Assembly (NCBI GenBank): GCA_964007475.1 | Contig: OZ023273.1 | Location: 127,466,732-127,530,731 of the forward strand | Length of the DNA: 64,000 nucleotides | Reading direction: 5' to 3' | Origin: Hybos culiciformis | Lineage: Eukaryota; Arthropoda; Insecta; Diptera; Hybotidae | Part shown: piece after piece, positions 39,686 through 52,666 of the stretch | How the letters are laid out: every line of letters starts with the position of its first letter | How positions within the stretch are numbered: position 1 is the first letter of the stretch | Notes under the pieces: generated by a model | What the model was told of the DNA's origin: nothing | Database searches by the model: none | The model's input: only the letters and a program-made list of their open reading frames with translations | Position numbers and translations under genes: made by a program

Positions 39686-40011
39686 AGTAAACACAATTGG
39701 GACGACAACGACGGCGACAACGACGACTACAACGACAACGACAGCGATATCACTGCAGTGAACACAATTACGGCGACGGCGACAAAATAAATAAACAGGA
39801 AAAAAATAAACAAATAGAAAAATAAATAACAAAAATATATGGTTGCGTTGTCGCCCGGAGACAAAATAGAAACATTTCTAATTGTCTTTCTAATGTCGTC
39901 TGTCGCCAGTCGTCTCAATTGTGTTCATTCTCATACAAATGTATGGTTTCTATTTTTTTTTTGATAGTCGCTATCGCTGTCGTTGTCGCTGTCGCCCCAA
40001 TTGTGTTTACT
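39686..40011. mobile_element. GCGAC-rich foldback element A (326 bp)
   Basis: The outer ends are AGTAAACACAATTGGG (39686-39701) and its near complement CCAATTGTGTTTACT (ending 40011). Inside each end are several CGAC(A/G)A-type hexamers on the left and TCGCTGTCG-type on the right. The terminal motif is repeated inside each arm: GTGAACACAATTA at 39758-39770, and the complement of ATGAACACAATTG at 39916-39928. This gives four copies of GTRAACACAATT in mirror order. The interior is A+T-rich and non-coding. No target duplication is obvious. Arms built of repeated subunits are a feature of Foldback-type and some MULE elements. The superfamily is undecided. Confidence 0.8.
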
Positions 40012-42541
40012 ACAATATCTTCTATATAAAGATGATAGTTATAAAAGTTTCATTGGTAACCTTGAATTGATCCAAATAGTGATTATAACTAAATCGTTCA
40101 TAATGGTTAAGAGCCACTTCTCATTTAAAGACATTTTTTACCCTTTATTTTATACCTTTTTCTAGTGGAGGCATTTGAAGGACAATAATTGATTGAAGAA
40201 CAATTTCCCCCTTTTTCTAAATTTTTGTCAATGCTATGAAAAAAGTGTGGGAAAAATTGAATTTAAAATACAAAACATTTTTAATGAACATTTATGAGAC
40301 ATTTTTAATTGTTAGTTACTCTGCCTAATAGCCATACTGCCCATACTGTTAAATTTGTGCTATTCGTAATTTAAAAAAATTGAAAAATCTGGCTGCTGAA
40401 AAATAGTTTAATTATAGCTCCCAATAAGAAAATACATTTTTGAACATTTTTTTTATTTTTTCTAGCTTATGCTAAGAAATAATTCCATAATACCTACTTT
40501 TTTTCTATATTCAATGAATTCAATAACAATTCTACGCGTTTAGTTAAAATTCCGAACAAAATTCTTTGTACCAATTCTATTTTGAGTGTTATATACGTAA
40601 GTATATTAAAATATCGGCTAGATTATTATCTCTTATTACAACGTATTTTTATTAGATATTCATACATATATGTACATATGTATGAGCGAAAATAGCATAA
40701 CTCTAAGCTTTTTATTTTCATTTAGTTATGTCCTGTTCTTTCATTACAAGCAGAAATTATTTTTAATTTAGTTAACCGATAATTACTATTTTGTTTTTTT
40801 TTTTTGTTTTAATATTTCTCTGTTATTCTTCAACAGTTTATTCTGTTATTTGATAATGTGCATTGTGTAGATACAAAAAAACATATGTAGATAGATATGT
40901 ATATTTTCAGATCCATTTAATATAAAAATGTGCACGTACGTTCATATGTATAAAACAAATTTGTAGATATCTTGTCCAAAAATTTGTTTAATTCACTTGA
41001 AGTATCCCAAAAGTTTTAAAGAGAAAATTATAGTTTTAAAATTTAATGCATAGATTAAATTTGTTACAAACGTTAGATTTTTTATTTTACTATTATGTAT
41101 ATCGGATTCAAATAATGATTGTTGATTAAATATTTAATGATAAATGGATATGAAAGAAGCGGTTCAGTCTAAGATTAAATTTCTTGAGGAATATGAGCTT
41201 CATTAACTTTAATAATTATTTTTTACATTACCAACTTAGGAGTAGGTATTAAAAATTTTTTAAGCGTGCCTAATTGATTTATTTTCATGTTTCAAAAATT
41301 TTTATTATTTTTGCAACATTTTTATAATTAATTCTTTAAGGTTTTTTTCTCTGTAAGCGTTAAAATTTCACCGTAAAATTAATTACACAGATAATTTACA
41401 TTAATGGATTATGAAATAAATTGATATTAATTTTATGTCACATTATTTTGTGTAAATGTGATCACAAGAACATGGTATATATATAGTTTTTTTTTGTCGT
41501 TTATAAAAAGAAAATTAAAAAAAAAAAAAAAACAAAAAATAAACTGGAATTTCATTGCACCATAATTATATGTAATTAAGGTCATTATCATTATTATTTT
41601 CCAAAGAATTTATACAAAAATATAGAATTTTATTTGGAATTTTTTGAATAAGTAAATTTAATAAAAATAAATATTTCATTCTATAAGTTTATTAAAAAGG
41701 ACTTTTGGAATCGTGGTTTTTATCACACATAATTTTACCATTTGCAAGCAAACAAATTTGTGGTTCCCCTTTTGAAAATACCAAAATTAATATTTCTATA
41801 TATATTTTTATTTAATAATATACTTAAAATAATAAATATTAATATATATATGTATATAATTATATTAGTTTTATATATACATCAATATGGAGAAGATTTT
41901 GAAAATATTATTTATTTGAATTTTTTTTTTATTAAAAAAAAATATAAAATAACGAGAGAAAGTATATTGTATCTGTACATAAAAATAAAATATTTATTAT
42001 GATAATGAAATTTGTAAATATAAATTTTTAGAAATTATATATTAGAAGAATTATATTTCGTTGAATTTTGAAAATCAAAGTGGGTTCTTTATTTCTATTA
42101 AAAAAAAATCTATGCTAATTCGTAAATTCATGCAATTATTAAATAAATTCAATCAATTTAATATTTATTTTGTTTTATTACGAAATTTGGTATATATTAA
42201 GCATAATTTTGAAGCTTTTTATGTTTCTAAGAATTTTTTTGAGAAAATTTGACATTGTATTATTATAATATGCCTAATAACATTTATATAATAAATTTTT
42301 TTAACGAGAATAATTTTTAAAATATTTGAATAAAATAATATATTTATTCAAAATAATGTATTACTTATTTTACGACATTATTGCTATCTAATTTATTCTT
42401 CAAAATTATTTTGACTGTAATAAAATTTTAAAATAATTAGAAGAATAAAAGAAAAACCTTTTTGGAATTGTTTTTTGTTCAAATTGATTGATAATTATTT
42501 CTAGGAACACCTTTCAATAAGACTTCTCACATACAATAGTT

Positions 42542-42562
42542 TAATTAGTTGCTAACTAATTA
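42542..42562. repeat. Perfect 9-bp stem hairpin
   Basis: TAATTAGTT and AACTAATTA flank a GCT loop. The sequence contains overlapping TAATTA cores of the kind bound by homeodomain proteins, but nothing here shows that it is used. Confidence 0.6.
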
Positions 42563-43833
42563 GTTTGTATACTTTATCAATCATAAGTCAAAAGTCAAAA
42601 AGCTTAAAAAAGTTCAATTGATGAAGACATTCTATAAAGATTTTCTTCATATTAATTTTTTTTTGTTTTAAGCTTTACATATATTACATATTTAATAATA
42701 ATTCTGGATGTTCTAGGACTTTCTTAGAATCAAGTTTTTAAACTTTGCATTGTTGTTCAAAAGTAAGGTAAAGCTCTAAGAGATATTAAAGTTAAAATGA
42801 AGAAAATACGATTTGAACGATACTTGGTCTTATATCTTTTACTACACAAAACTACAATAGTTTTGAGAATTTGTTTTTTTTGTTTGAAATGTTTATGTGT
42901 TTCATTTACAAAATCAAAGTACAAAATTTAACAAAAACTAAATAAAAAAAACTATTTTTTTAGGTTTCGTATTTTCTCGTATACAGAGTCTTGAAACTTG
43001 CACAGTTGGGAAATTTTTTTTTACTTTAATTTTTTTTTAACACGCACAGAATTCCAAACATAAGAACGAAGCATTTTGTTTTTTAAATGAAAAAGTTTAT
43101 TTTTTATCTCCAACACCAATTTTTTTTTTCTTAAGAACTTTGATGTATTTTTGATATTACTTGCTTTTTTATTTATAACTTTTTCTTTTAAAAAAGTCTT
43201 ATTTTTTTTTTTTTCATGCATTTTAAAATAATTTTTTTTTTCTCTGAAAAATAAAAAATCTGAAATGAATATACGAATAACAATCGGGACAAAATGTTAT
43301 ATACATTTACGTATATAGAAGAAAAAAAACATTGCATACCTACATAAAAATTATATAGAAATTTTGTTATGCTTTTGGTGGAAAATTTGCAATTCGTAAC
43401 CTTAAAAATGCTTGAATAGAAAATAGAAGATCCAATTTTGAATTAAAAGAAAATTGTTAGAAATTGTCATATAAAATTGTAAAAAAATTCATTTGTAAAC
43501 TTTTAATTTATATTTTAAGTCACCTACTAGTTCTTGAAATTCGTTTATTATGGACATAGTATTGTTACATAATTCTTTTCTAGTCTAGAAAGTTTTTCAG
43601 TCAGTTTTTTTTTTTAAATTTGTTAATTAGCTAAACATTTCAAATTATACCTAAAACTTGGTGGCTTTAAGTAACATTTATTAATTTCATTAAAAATTGG
43701 GTTAACTAGCACTATATTAGTTTGTTTTATTCCTACAATTATAATACAAACATTTTCAATATAAAACTAATACGAGCCTTAAATTCAAGCTTAAATTCTT
43801 TAAATTTTAAATCAGTATGGTTTTAATTTTCAG

Positions 43834-43882
43834 CTCTGACGCTCATCAACCCATTACCAGAAAGGCAGAAGCGAAGAAACTA
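43834..43882 (+). other. Small exon-like island after a strong acceptor-like site
   Basis: GGTTTTAATTTTCAG (ending 43833) is a good pyrimidine-rich acceptor. The next 49 bases are much less A+T-biased. In one frame they read SDAHQPITRKAEAKKL and remain open on into the A+T-rich flank. A possible donor is CTA|GTAGAC at 43882/43883, which is weak. It is unidentified and could also be a transposon fragment. Confidence 0.25.
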
Positions 43883-44156
43883 GTAGACTTTAAACATTTT
43901 TTTTTGAAATACACTTCTACTTTTCAACTATATGGAATATCTCATATATGAAAAGCAAAATTGATTATGTGGAAAAATCTGGGAAAACATACGCATAAAA
44001 TATTTTGAATGCTTTTTTTTCCTTATTTATTTTTTTTTTCTTTTACTCTGAAAAATAAATGTACAAGAAAACTTTTTCTTATATTTTTTAATATATTATG
44101 TGTACAGCTTTTATTGCATTAAAAGAATATACTGTTTTTTCGTTATTTACATTTTC

Positions 44157-44185
<29 letters not shown>
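44157..44185. repeat. A29 homopolymer
   Basis: This is an uninterrupted run of 29 A residues. No retrotransposon body is recognisable on its left, so it is not clearly a poly-A tail. Confidence 0.9.
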
Positions 44186-44187
<2 letters not shown>

Positions 44188-44333
44188 TTTACCATTTCGC
44201 TTATTATTTTATTTATTTATTTATTTTTTTTTACTTCAATATTTTTTTTTGCATAGAGAAAGTTTTCTGAGTAAAGCTTTTATGGAAATATACTATTTTT
44301 ACATTATAATTTTTTTTGTTTATATGAAAACTT

Positions 44334-44371
44334 AACATACATAATACATATAATATTATATTATGTATGTT
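44334..44371. repeat. 13-bp inverted repeat
   Basis: AACATACATAATA and its exact complement TATTATGTATGTT flank 12 A/T bases, with one further near-match outside. It is probably a simple A+T-rich hairpin. Confidence 0.65.
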
Positions 44372-44813
44372 TAAAAGAAAAAATTCTGAATTGAAAGAAA
44401 ATTCCACAATCGCAGAATTATAAAGAATATAGTATAGTTAACCGTATAACTTCAGAAAACTTAAAATATTTTATTCAAACTTTTGAGATCGTATATACAG
44501 CGAATGCTAATGGTTATATTTTGTTTTATGTTAATGGCTGTATGTGAAATTATGCACTTAATATTTGCCAACAAAGTGCTGAAATTCGTATAATGATAAC
44601 TTCTTCCGACAAAAAATTCTATGGAGTTGATATAAATACTATGTAAATCTTTTTCAATTTCAAATCTCTATGATATTTGTTATGTTTTTAAATTAAAATT
44701 AAATTGATTAAATATTTTTAATTGAAAAATTCGTCTTATGATTTAACGAACGAATTAAGTTCTATAAATCGACTCACAATATTTTGTATCACGTATTTAT
44801 AATTATTACTAAG

Positions 44814-45243
44814 AAAATATTTTAATGTGCATGTGATCGGTAAGTTGTATTTACAATCGTAAATTTTAGCTCGGTAAATGGTATATTACATGCGTCAATA
44901 CACATGTAATTATTTAATTAAGTAAATTTTATTCACATTCTCCGTATTAAGTAAATTTTATTTACTTTCTTCATTTTGAACTTTTGTTTATTTTTTGCAT
45001 TGCAAATGTATTGATTGCAACTACCTCTCACATGCACATTAAAACAGTATACAAAACATGTTAATAAAATTTGTTACACAGCTCGTTGTGTATATACACA
45101 AAAACACATAGACACTTGTCAATATTATATCACTCGACCTAACGGTCTCGTGATATAAGTATTGACTCGTGTCTATGTGTTTTTGTGTATACACAACTCG
45201 TTTTAATAACAAATTTTCTTAACATGTGTTCTAATTTACTATT
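44814..45243 (+). mobile_element. HINE/DINE-like composite element, copy 2
   Basis: In order it has: subterminal repeat TTTTAATGTGCATGTGA (44820-44836); the block TGCGTCAATACACATG near 44891-44906; a two-unit tandem of about 30 bp (ATTAAGTAAATTTTATT, near 44916-44974); the exact inverse subterminal repeat TCACATGCACATTAAAA (45028-45044); and a 172-bp hairpin (45056-45227). It then has a short 3' segment AATTTACTATT, also seen (as its complement, one mismatch) in copy 1. Copy 1 at 7304-8140 has the same order in opposite orientation. The two subterminal repeats are mutually complementary in each copy although their sequences differ between copies. There is no open frame of note. Helentron-associated identity is an inference from architecture. 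The ends are approximate. Confidence 0.75.
45056..45227. repeat. 172-bp hairpin of copy 2
   Basis: The arms run from ACATGTTAA to TTAACATGT and pass through ACACAAAAACACATAGACAC and its complement. The core is TATCAC ... GTGATA with an inner GACC-TAAC-GGTC stem. It is the counterpart of 7320-7493. Confidence 0.85.
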
Positions 45244-47099
45244 GTATAATTATAGTTTATAATGGGCAAATGCAGAATAAAGATCATAAAATCTATTATT
45301 ATAAATAAAATATCAGATTCGAATAAAATTAATGAATAGAAATAAATTATTGCATATTCAACATAATATATCGAGACTACATATTTTCACAATTATGGTG
45401 GTCTGATTTAATCTCTTAACATGCAAATTGTTAAAATGATAACAATGAAAATTACTTTCAAATTATTGTAACTCTATATCTACATATATAAGTTTCAATA
45501 TTTTGAAAGTTTTATATAAAAAAAATTTTTATTTCTTTTCTTCCACAATCTATCATACATTTAGAAATTTGAACTTTTCGAAAGTTTTGAAAGAAACTTT
45601 TCTTTAGAAAATTTCAGAAAAATCTAAAAAAAAAAAATTTATATTAAAATAAAATAAAATAAAAAAGTTTAAACATTGCAACAAAATGTTTACTTTTGGT
45701 TTGGTTTCCACATAAAAAGGACTTATTATGGTTTTATTTAAATTTTTTTTTTTGTATTATGTTAGTTCTAAATTTCAAGTTATGCAAACCAGTTTGTAAT
45801 AAACTATAACGTAACAAGTAATATACATATTTTTTTTTTTTATTATTTATACATATATTAAAATTTTCTGAAATGCATTCTGTTTAAAAATTTTCAAAAG
45901 TAAAAGTTTTTTTTTTTTTTTTTCAGAATAAATTATTAAACTATGTATAAGTATTATTATGGAAAAAAGTTTGTCAATCTTTTCTTGTTAATTTTATTTA
46001 TACAATATTTATATGTATATTTATACATTATATGTATCTCTATGCATATGATCTGCATGTAAAATGAAAAGCCTTGAAATCAGATTGTTTTTTGGAAAAT
46101 TTTTTTATTGGTTTTAACTTGATATAAAATATTAACAAAACATGTGCGGTTTCCTTATTATTTTCGTTGAGTGTATATAAAAAAAAAATTTTGATCTTAA
46201 ATTCAAGCAGAATAACACGGCGGTTAAAATTTAGTTTCGAGGAAAGGAAAAATATGTATTAAAAACTATATAAGAACTATAAAGTTCAACATAAAGTTTA
46301 TCAAAGGTACATATACATAATTTTAGATAATTAATGTAGAAAATCATGAAGTGCGATGACCGCATAATACAAAACTTATAGTTCTTACAGTTCAATTGTC
46401 AATTTTGTTTTCTTATATGCATTTTTTTTTTTTATTAGCTTCACTTACAAAAAGTATAATATATTTTTTGACCTTATTGGACAAAAAAGAAAAAAATTAA
46501 ATAAAAAAAAATGTTTTTTTTTCTTAACGCTAAAATATTTTACCCTTAACTTAAGAAAAAAAAAATTAATTAAATGAATTCTTTTTCATTTTATATATTT
46601 ATATATATATACAGATATTATATTTATGTACATACATAGTGAATTTATATTTAAGGGAAAATAATTTTTCATTAATTTTCCAATTCACTATCTTTGAATT
46701 GCATTCCATGTATTATTAACCATAAAAAAAAAAAAAAAAAAGTTCAACAAACAACATTTAAACTGTTATAAAATGCATCTTGATATTTCCCTGTTTTTAA
46801 AATCCTATTTTATTTTCTTTTTTTTTTTGTGACAAAAGACATTCCATTGCAAAAATATACAGATATAGTTTTTATTTTGTGAAACAAAAATATATTATCT
46901 TCTTGGAACTTTTTTTTTTATTATGTTTCGGTTAGTTTAATGTTAGTTTAATTTAAAAACCATTTGGACAAAATGAATTTATGTACGGTGGTGTACTGTG
47001 TAGTTTAAAAAAATTTATTTACAAGAATCCCATAGAAAAAAGGACTTTCAGTTTTTCCACAATTTTCCGGCAAGTTTTTTAATTATTCTTTCCCTAAAA

Positions 47100-47170
47100 A
47101 CCTTACTCGGACTATTATGGACATTTAAGAAAAAAATTAATCGTCCAGCCGTTCTCAAGTTTACCAACGA
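47100..47170 (+). repeat. Probable old transposon 3'-end fragment
   Basis: The run AATCGTCCAGCCGTTCTCAA (from 47139) resembles a widely dispersed phrase (ATCGGTCCAGCCGTTCTC...) that I remember from the ends of many insect transposable-element copies. It stands out from its A+T-rich flanks. The element type cannot be decided from this fragment. Confidence 0.35.
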
Positions 47171-48270
47171 ATATGTATTGTATGTATGTTGGTAGTTAAT
47201 CATCGAGAATGTTATGTATATGGCTTTATTTATGAAAATTGTTCCTTTTTTAAAATGATGAAATACTGAGCAACTACAACTAAATTTCGAAGGAATAAAG
47301 AAACAATTATTTTGCGATTAGTTCGATAAGTACCCGAACCCATCAGCAATGTCGATAAATTTTTAATATTTCATATATCCTGAAATCTTTTCACTGATTT
47401 GATTTTAATAATAATGGTTATCTGGAAACTAGATAAAAGAGAGATCTATTTTGTATTTCTAACTTATAACTAGAAAATATTCACAAAGAACCTAAATATT
47501 TTAACTTAAATGTTTTTTGGCAAAAAAAAATTTTTTTTTTCAAATTTTTTGCTTAAAAATTTGTTTGGAAGAAAAAAAACTAGAATTTCTTGAAACATTA
47601 AAATCATTTAATACACAAAAGCATTTTTGCTCTGTTTTTCTATATAACTTATCATACTTTTCCAATCTAAGTTTTATCGGGAAAAGAAATGAAAAATATT
47701 TTAAGAATTTTCCGTTTTTTTTATATATATTTTTTTTCTTTGCTGGTGTTTACAAATTTTTAAGAAATTTAACACATTTCAGTGGACAAAATTTTTCAGT
47801 TCATATTTTTGTTTATAAAATGACAGAACGAATACCTAAGAATTTTTTTTAGTATTGTAAAATATCTAAATACTAGGTATATAGATAGTTTTTGTTTTCC
47901 TTTTAAATTTGATTTTATTTAAAGATATCATTTTTTTTTGTAATTTAAAAATTAATTCAGTTTATTTTTTTTAAATTTAAATTAAATTATATTTTCTATA
48001 TGCGTTAGACTTATTTAATCACAATTTTTATCCTTTCTCAGATCGAAATGATCGAAATTAGATATTATAATTTTGTATTTTGGGTTTTGAAGTCTTTGAT
48101 GGTTATCTTAAAGGCTCACAATTATATATTACTATGCTGAAAAATTTAACAGATCTAAATTGCAAAATATTATAGAAGTATATGTATATACACCATGTTT
48201 TATATTTTACAATAAACTTATATTTTACTTAAAACATTCGTGTAAATTTCTTTGAAATCCTCTACTTTTT

Positions 48271-48318
48271 CAAAACTTCTCATTTACCTAATTTCAAAAC
48301 TTCTCATTTACCTAATTT
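48271..48318. repeat. Perfect 24-bp tandem duplication
   Basis: Positions 48271-48294 (starting CAAAACTTCTCATTTACC) are repeated without change at 48295-48318. Exact identity implies a recent event. Confidence 0.9.
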
Positions 48319-51300
48319 TGTTTCAACTACAGCTTCAGAACTTATACATATAAGATAATTGAAAATTTTCTAATCAGCTTCATCTTTTGTTTTAATACTT
48401 CAGTATATATAATTGACAGCTTACTTTAGATTATATGTAATTTTCTATATTTTATGTTTCACTATATTAAAATATTTTATATTTTAAGTTAAAAGATTAA
48501 ACTTGTAAAATTTTTAAAATATTAATAGCTTTGATTCCAATTACCGACAATTAAAACAAATAAAAACTGAAATCAATCAATTAATATAAACAAAAAATTT
48601 CACATAAAAAGGTCACAAAACAAATTTAGTAATTATATTTTGTGTTAATTTTTCGTCGTGCACTGACCTTAATAACTGTTTGACTAGGAAATTATCTTTT
48701 TTTTAATAAAAAATATGATGAACAGGTGAAAATATTTTAATTAGAAATACAGAAAAAAAAAAAAAAATAGAAAAAAAAAATAAATAGAATAAATATAACA
48801 AATTTCTGTGTCAATAACTTTTCAATGTTTCTAATTGTATATTATGATATTAATAAATTTTTAATTAAAATTGTTTTCGAAATAAATTTTCTTACCAGAA
48901 GAATGATTTTGTGTATTTTTGGCAATAGAAATAGAGACATTTACCTAAAAGAAAACAAAAATATATATTATATAAATATTTAGGTATATATAAGAAAAAT
49001 TTATTATTATTATTATTATTATATGTATTAATATTTTTAGCTTCTTGAAATTATAAAGATTTTGACATTTGGAATAATTTTTTTAAATTATAACAACAGA
49101 GGCAGCCTGAATTATTTATAGGAAGTTGTACTACATTTGAATTTGGTTTTATACAAATTTATTTTAATTTTGTTATTATTATATTATTATTTATTTATTA
49201 TTTTGAAAAGTATTTTTTTTTTAAGTCTTTAGGTCGATAGACATTTTAGAAAAATAAATAAAATTGAAGAATTACCTAATCTGTCATTTTAATTTTTTAA
49301 TTTTTGTAATGGATAAGTTGTTTTATTTAGTAAAAGACACAATAAATTATTTAAGTTATTGAATTATTTCTAGTATTGCAAATAGCTTTAATTAGTGAAT
49401 ATAAGAAATTTGTTCTGCTCTGTTTTTAGTCGTAAATGTTCTTCTTAAATCTTATTGATCTTATTATACTTTCATACATTTGTTATGATTTTTATGCCTA
49501 CGAGATACAGTTTAAATAAATATATTAGTTTTTTTGTGGAGGGCTTAAAATTTATGTCGATGTTGTCTTAACAGCATTTGTTCATTAAAACTTTTTTTTA
49601 TCCATACTCACATATGATCCATATATTATGAATAATGTCAGTTTGATCAATTTTTGACCAAGTTTTTTTAATTAATATTTTAAAAATATCATTAGAGAAT
49701 GCAAAAGAAATAGAATTTAACTATTATTATTACTATTATTTTTACTATTATAGAGATAAAAAAAATCAATTCAAGTCTTATATGATGATATTACATGGCA
49801 AGCACATAATAAAAGTAGTAACGTTCAAAATGGTTTGACTTCATATAACTTAAAAAAAAAAAAATTTTAATTAAATAAATTGTTTTTGAAATTTATATCA
49901 TGTGTCTATAATACTAATGCTTAATTATGTCTATACTATGTGAAAAATAAAAAAAAATTATTAAATAGAAAACCCAAAAACATCTTAAACAGAATTATTT
50001 ATGGTTCGAAAACAACAGGTGATGTTATTAAGTTTATTATAATAATAATAATTTTTATGAAATATTCATTTCTATCAGCATTATATAGATTGCATGAATT
50101 TTGCATAATTTACTCAAAAAATGTTAAATAAATCGATTACACATATTAGTATTTTAATTGATATAATTTATTATGTTTTTATACTATATTTATATTTATG
50201 TATTACTATATTAAGAAATGATATAGTTTTTTTTTTTTTTTTAATTTTAATTTTAGTTTTTTCTATACATACCTACATAATAATATAAATTAATATTTTA
50301 TTATTCAATGCAAATTAAGCGCAGAATGTATGTAAATTACTCATTTTCATAACATAGCATAAAATTTAATTTATTTTGAATAATTTTGTTAATTTGATTT
50401 CATTCAAATGTCTATAATATAAAATCAAATAATATATTATGTAGATATACATATAATATTTCAAAAAGAGTATAAAATCCACCCACAAATTAATTTGCGC
50501 GAGATTTAATCACAGACAATGAAATCAAAATAGTACATTTGGGTTATCCCCTTGTTTTATAAATTAAAAAAAAAAAAAAAATTATAAAGCGTCATACACC
50601 GGTGTTTTAATATGTTATTTATTATATTTTGACGAATTCTTTTTTTCTATAATATGATAATTTTGAAGGGAAACCAAACTTTATTTTGTTACTGTACGTA
50701 CAACGTAGAATATTATCTTTCTTAACTTACTCTCATGTATACAGAATAAACTATTTCCCGCCCTTTTAGCACTATTTAGCACAATATAGTATTAGTCGAT
50801 AAACATAATAAATTAATAGCAATATTTTTCAAAAAAAAAAAATTAAATAAAATTTTTTTATTTCAAATATTTATATTTGAAGGGGAGACAACAACTGGTG
50901 CTGAATAAATATTAATATATGAAAAACTAAACATTTCAATTATTTTCTGTTGACAAGTATATTATATAAAATGTAGAATGAAAATAATAAAAATAAAAAA
51001 AAATAAAAAAATTCAAAAAACAAGATTTTAAGCTACACAAATTAATTTATAAACATTTTCAATTTCAATCTAATATGCCACATTTAATTGAAATACCCAC
51101 AATTTAATTTTTACTATAAACACATAATAATTAATCATTTTCGATTAAATGACTAAAATAATAAGATTTTCAAACCGCAATAAAAATCATGATTTTTTGA
51201 TTGAATTTTGAATTTCAATTAAAACTGCGATCTTATCAACAAAAACAAAAAAAAATTGAAATTGAAATAAAAAAAATAATACCCACGCATAATGATAATG

Positions 51301-51480
51301 TTTATTACAAATTGTTTATTTATATGAAATTGCTGAAGCATTTTATGGTCAATTGAGATAATAATAATGTAAATAAAATAACATTTTATATTTTGTTTTT
51401 TAGAATTAATATTTTTATAGCGATTTCACTGTTAAAAAAAAAAAAAAAAAATTAATTATAATAATTTCAAATGAGTGCAT

Positions 51481-51710
51481 TATTCCGGGGTGCATTTTTG
51501 GGTAATTGGAAACGATGAAACCTCGTCTCCTTGAGCTTTCATTTAAAATGAGCTCAAAATAGACGAAGAGACTTTTTTTTAGAAGCTCTCTATTTTTTTT
51601 TTTTAATTTTAGGAAGTTAATAGCTCAGAAAAAAGTTTTCGCGACTTGCCTTTAAATGGATCACAGCGATCAGAGATCTTAATTCGAACAGGCGGTTCTA
51701 ACAAAAAAAA
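51481..51710. other. G+C-richer island with a hairpin (unidentified element fragment)
   Basis: A nested stem TCGTCT ... TTGAGCT ... AGCTCAA ... AGACGA (51523-51566) has an inner CATTT/AAATG pair. It is followed by less A+T-rich sequence (GCGACTTGCCTTTAAATGG near 51641-51659, and GATCACAGCGATCAGAGATC at 51659-51678). No frame gives a recognisable protein. It may be a degraded retroelement or LTR segment. Confidence 0.3.
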
Positions 51711-52666
51711 AAACTTGATTCAATTAGTTCTTGGGTTTTTTTTTCATTAAAAAAAAATTTACTTCTTTACAGTGTTCTTTTACAACAAAATAATGAAATA
51801 TAAAAATGATAAATGTATATGTTTTATTTTTTAAATAATATTATATTACTTCTTATCACTGAAATTATTAATATAAAATAAAAATAAAAATAAAAATAAA
51901 AATCTAAAACAAAAAAAATGGTGATAAATGAACCAGTAATGAAAATTATTCAATTGTAATTTATTTCTTAATTAGTGGTCAGAATTAAATTATTTATTTT
52001 TGAAATTCATTAAAAATCAATTACAATTATTTACATTATTATTTTACAATAATAGTATAATCTGTAAATCTATCTATATATACACATATTTATATTTATG
52101 TTGAGTGTAATAGCACCAATCTGTCTGTCTATACGAGGTTTTCCTTAATGATAGTCTAATCAGTTTTTTAGATTTTTTCTTTACGTATGTTGTAAATTTA
52201 TGAAATATAGATTATAAGTTTTTGATGCTTGTTAATTCATTAATAAATATATACTCTTAACAATAAAAAAATAAAAACCGAATGTATATTAAATATATGA
52301 AGATAGAAATAAAGTTTAATTTTATCTGTTTCGTTGTTTTATATTTATACCCCTTGTAATATTATAATTATCAAAATACTGTATCTATGATGGCTCGTTT
52401 TGTGAACTTTATAGGTAAAAAGTGTACAAAATTTTATCATTTAAAATTAGTATGATTCGAATATGCGTATTTATTATGTTAGAATCTTGTTGATCGAAAC
52501 AAAGCCTTAAACCGCTAGAAGCTTTTTCTTAATGACATTATTTATCCGACATTTTTTTTGTCCGGGTTTCAACTAACTCATTGTATTTGTATATTTTTGT
52601 TCGCTACTTAGAAAATAAATTTGACTATTCTTTAAAAAAGCTATAATAATATGTTAAAGTCTATAT

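Larger units (their letters stand above)
40012..44813. other. A+T-rich stretch, no firm gene
   Basis: It holds the near-palindrome TCATACATAT/ATATGTATGA at 40660-40685, the hairpin TAATTAGTT-GCT-AACTAATTA at 42542-42562, and a 29-base A run at 44157-44185. It also holds a 13-bp inverted repeat AACATACATAATA at 44334-44346 with its complement at 44359-44371, and a possible exon-like island at 43834-43882. Open frames at 41742-42002 and 42061-42252 are low-complexity. Confidence 0.5.
45244..52660. other. A+T-rich stretch, no gene seen
   Basis: It holds a perfect 24-bp tandem duplication (48271-48318), a (TTA)n run at 49001-49021 and an (AAAAAT)n run at about 51874-51902. It also holds a transposon-like motif at 47139-47170 and a G+C-richer island with a hairpin at 51481-51710 (separate entries). 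The 111-codon plus frame at 47517-47852 is Phe/Lys-rich, passes through poly-A and poly-T tracts, and is not a credible gene. Confidence 0.5.

Noticed and set aside
39727..39918. 63-codon minus frame in the CGAC-rich region
   Set aside because: It spans the arms and centre of foldback element A and has no independent coding evidence.
47517..47852. 111-codon plus open frame
   Set aside because: It is Phe/Lys/Leu-rich, runs through poly-A and poly-T tracts, and has no domain, start context or coding composition.
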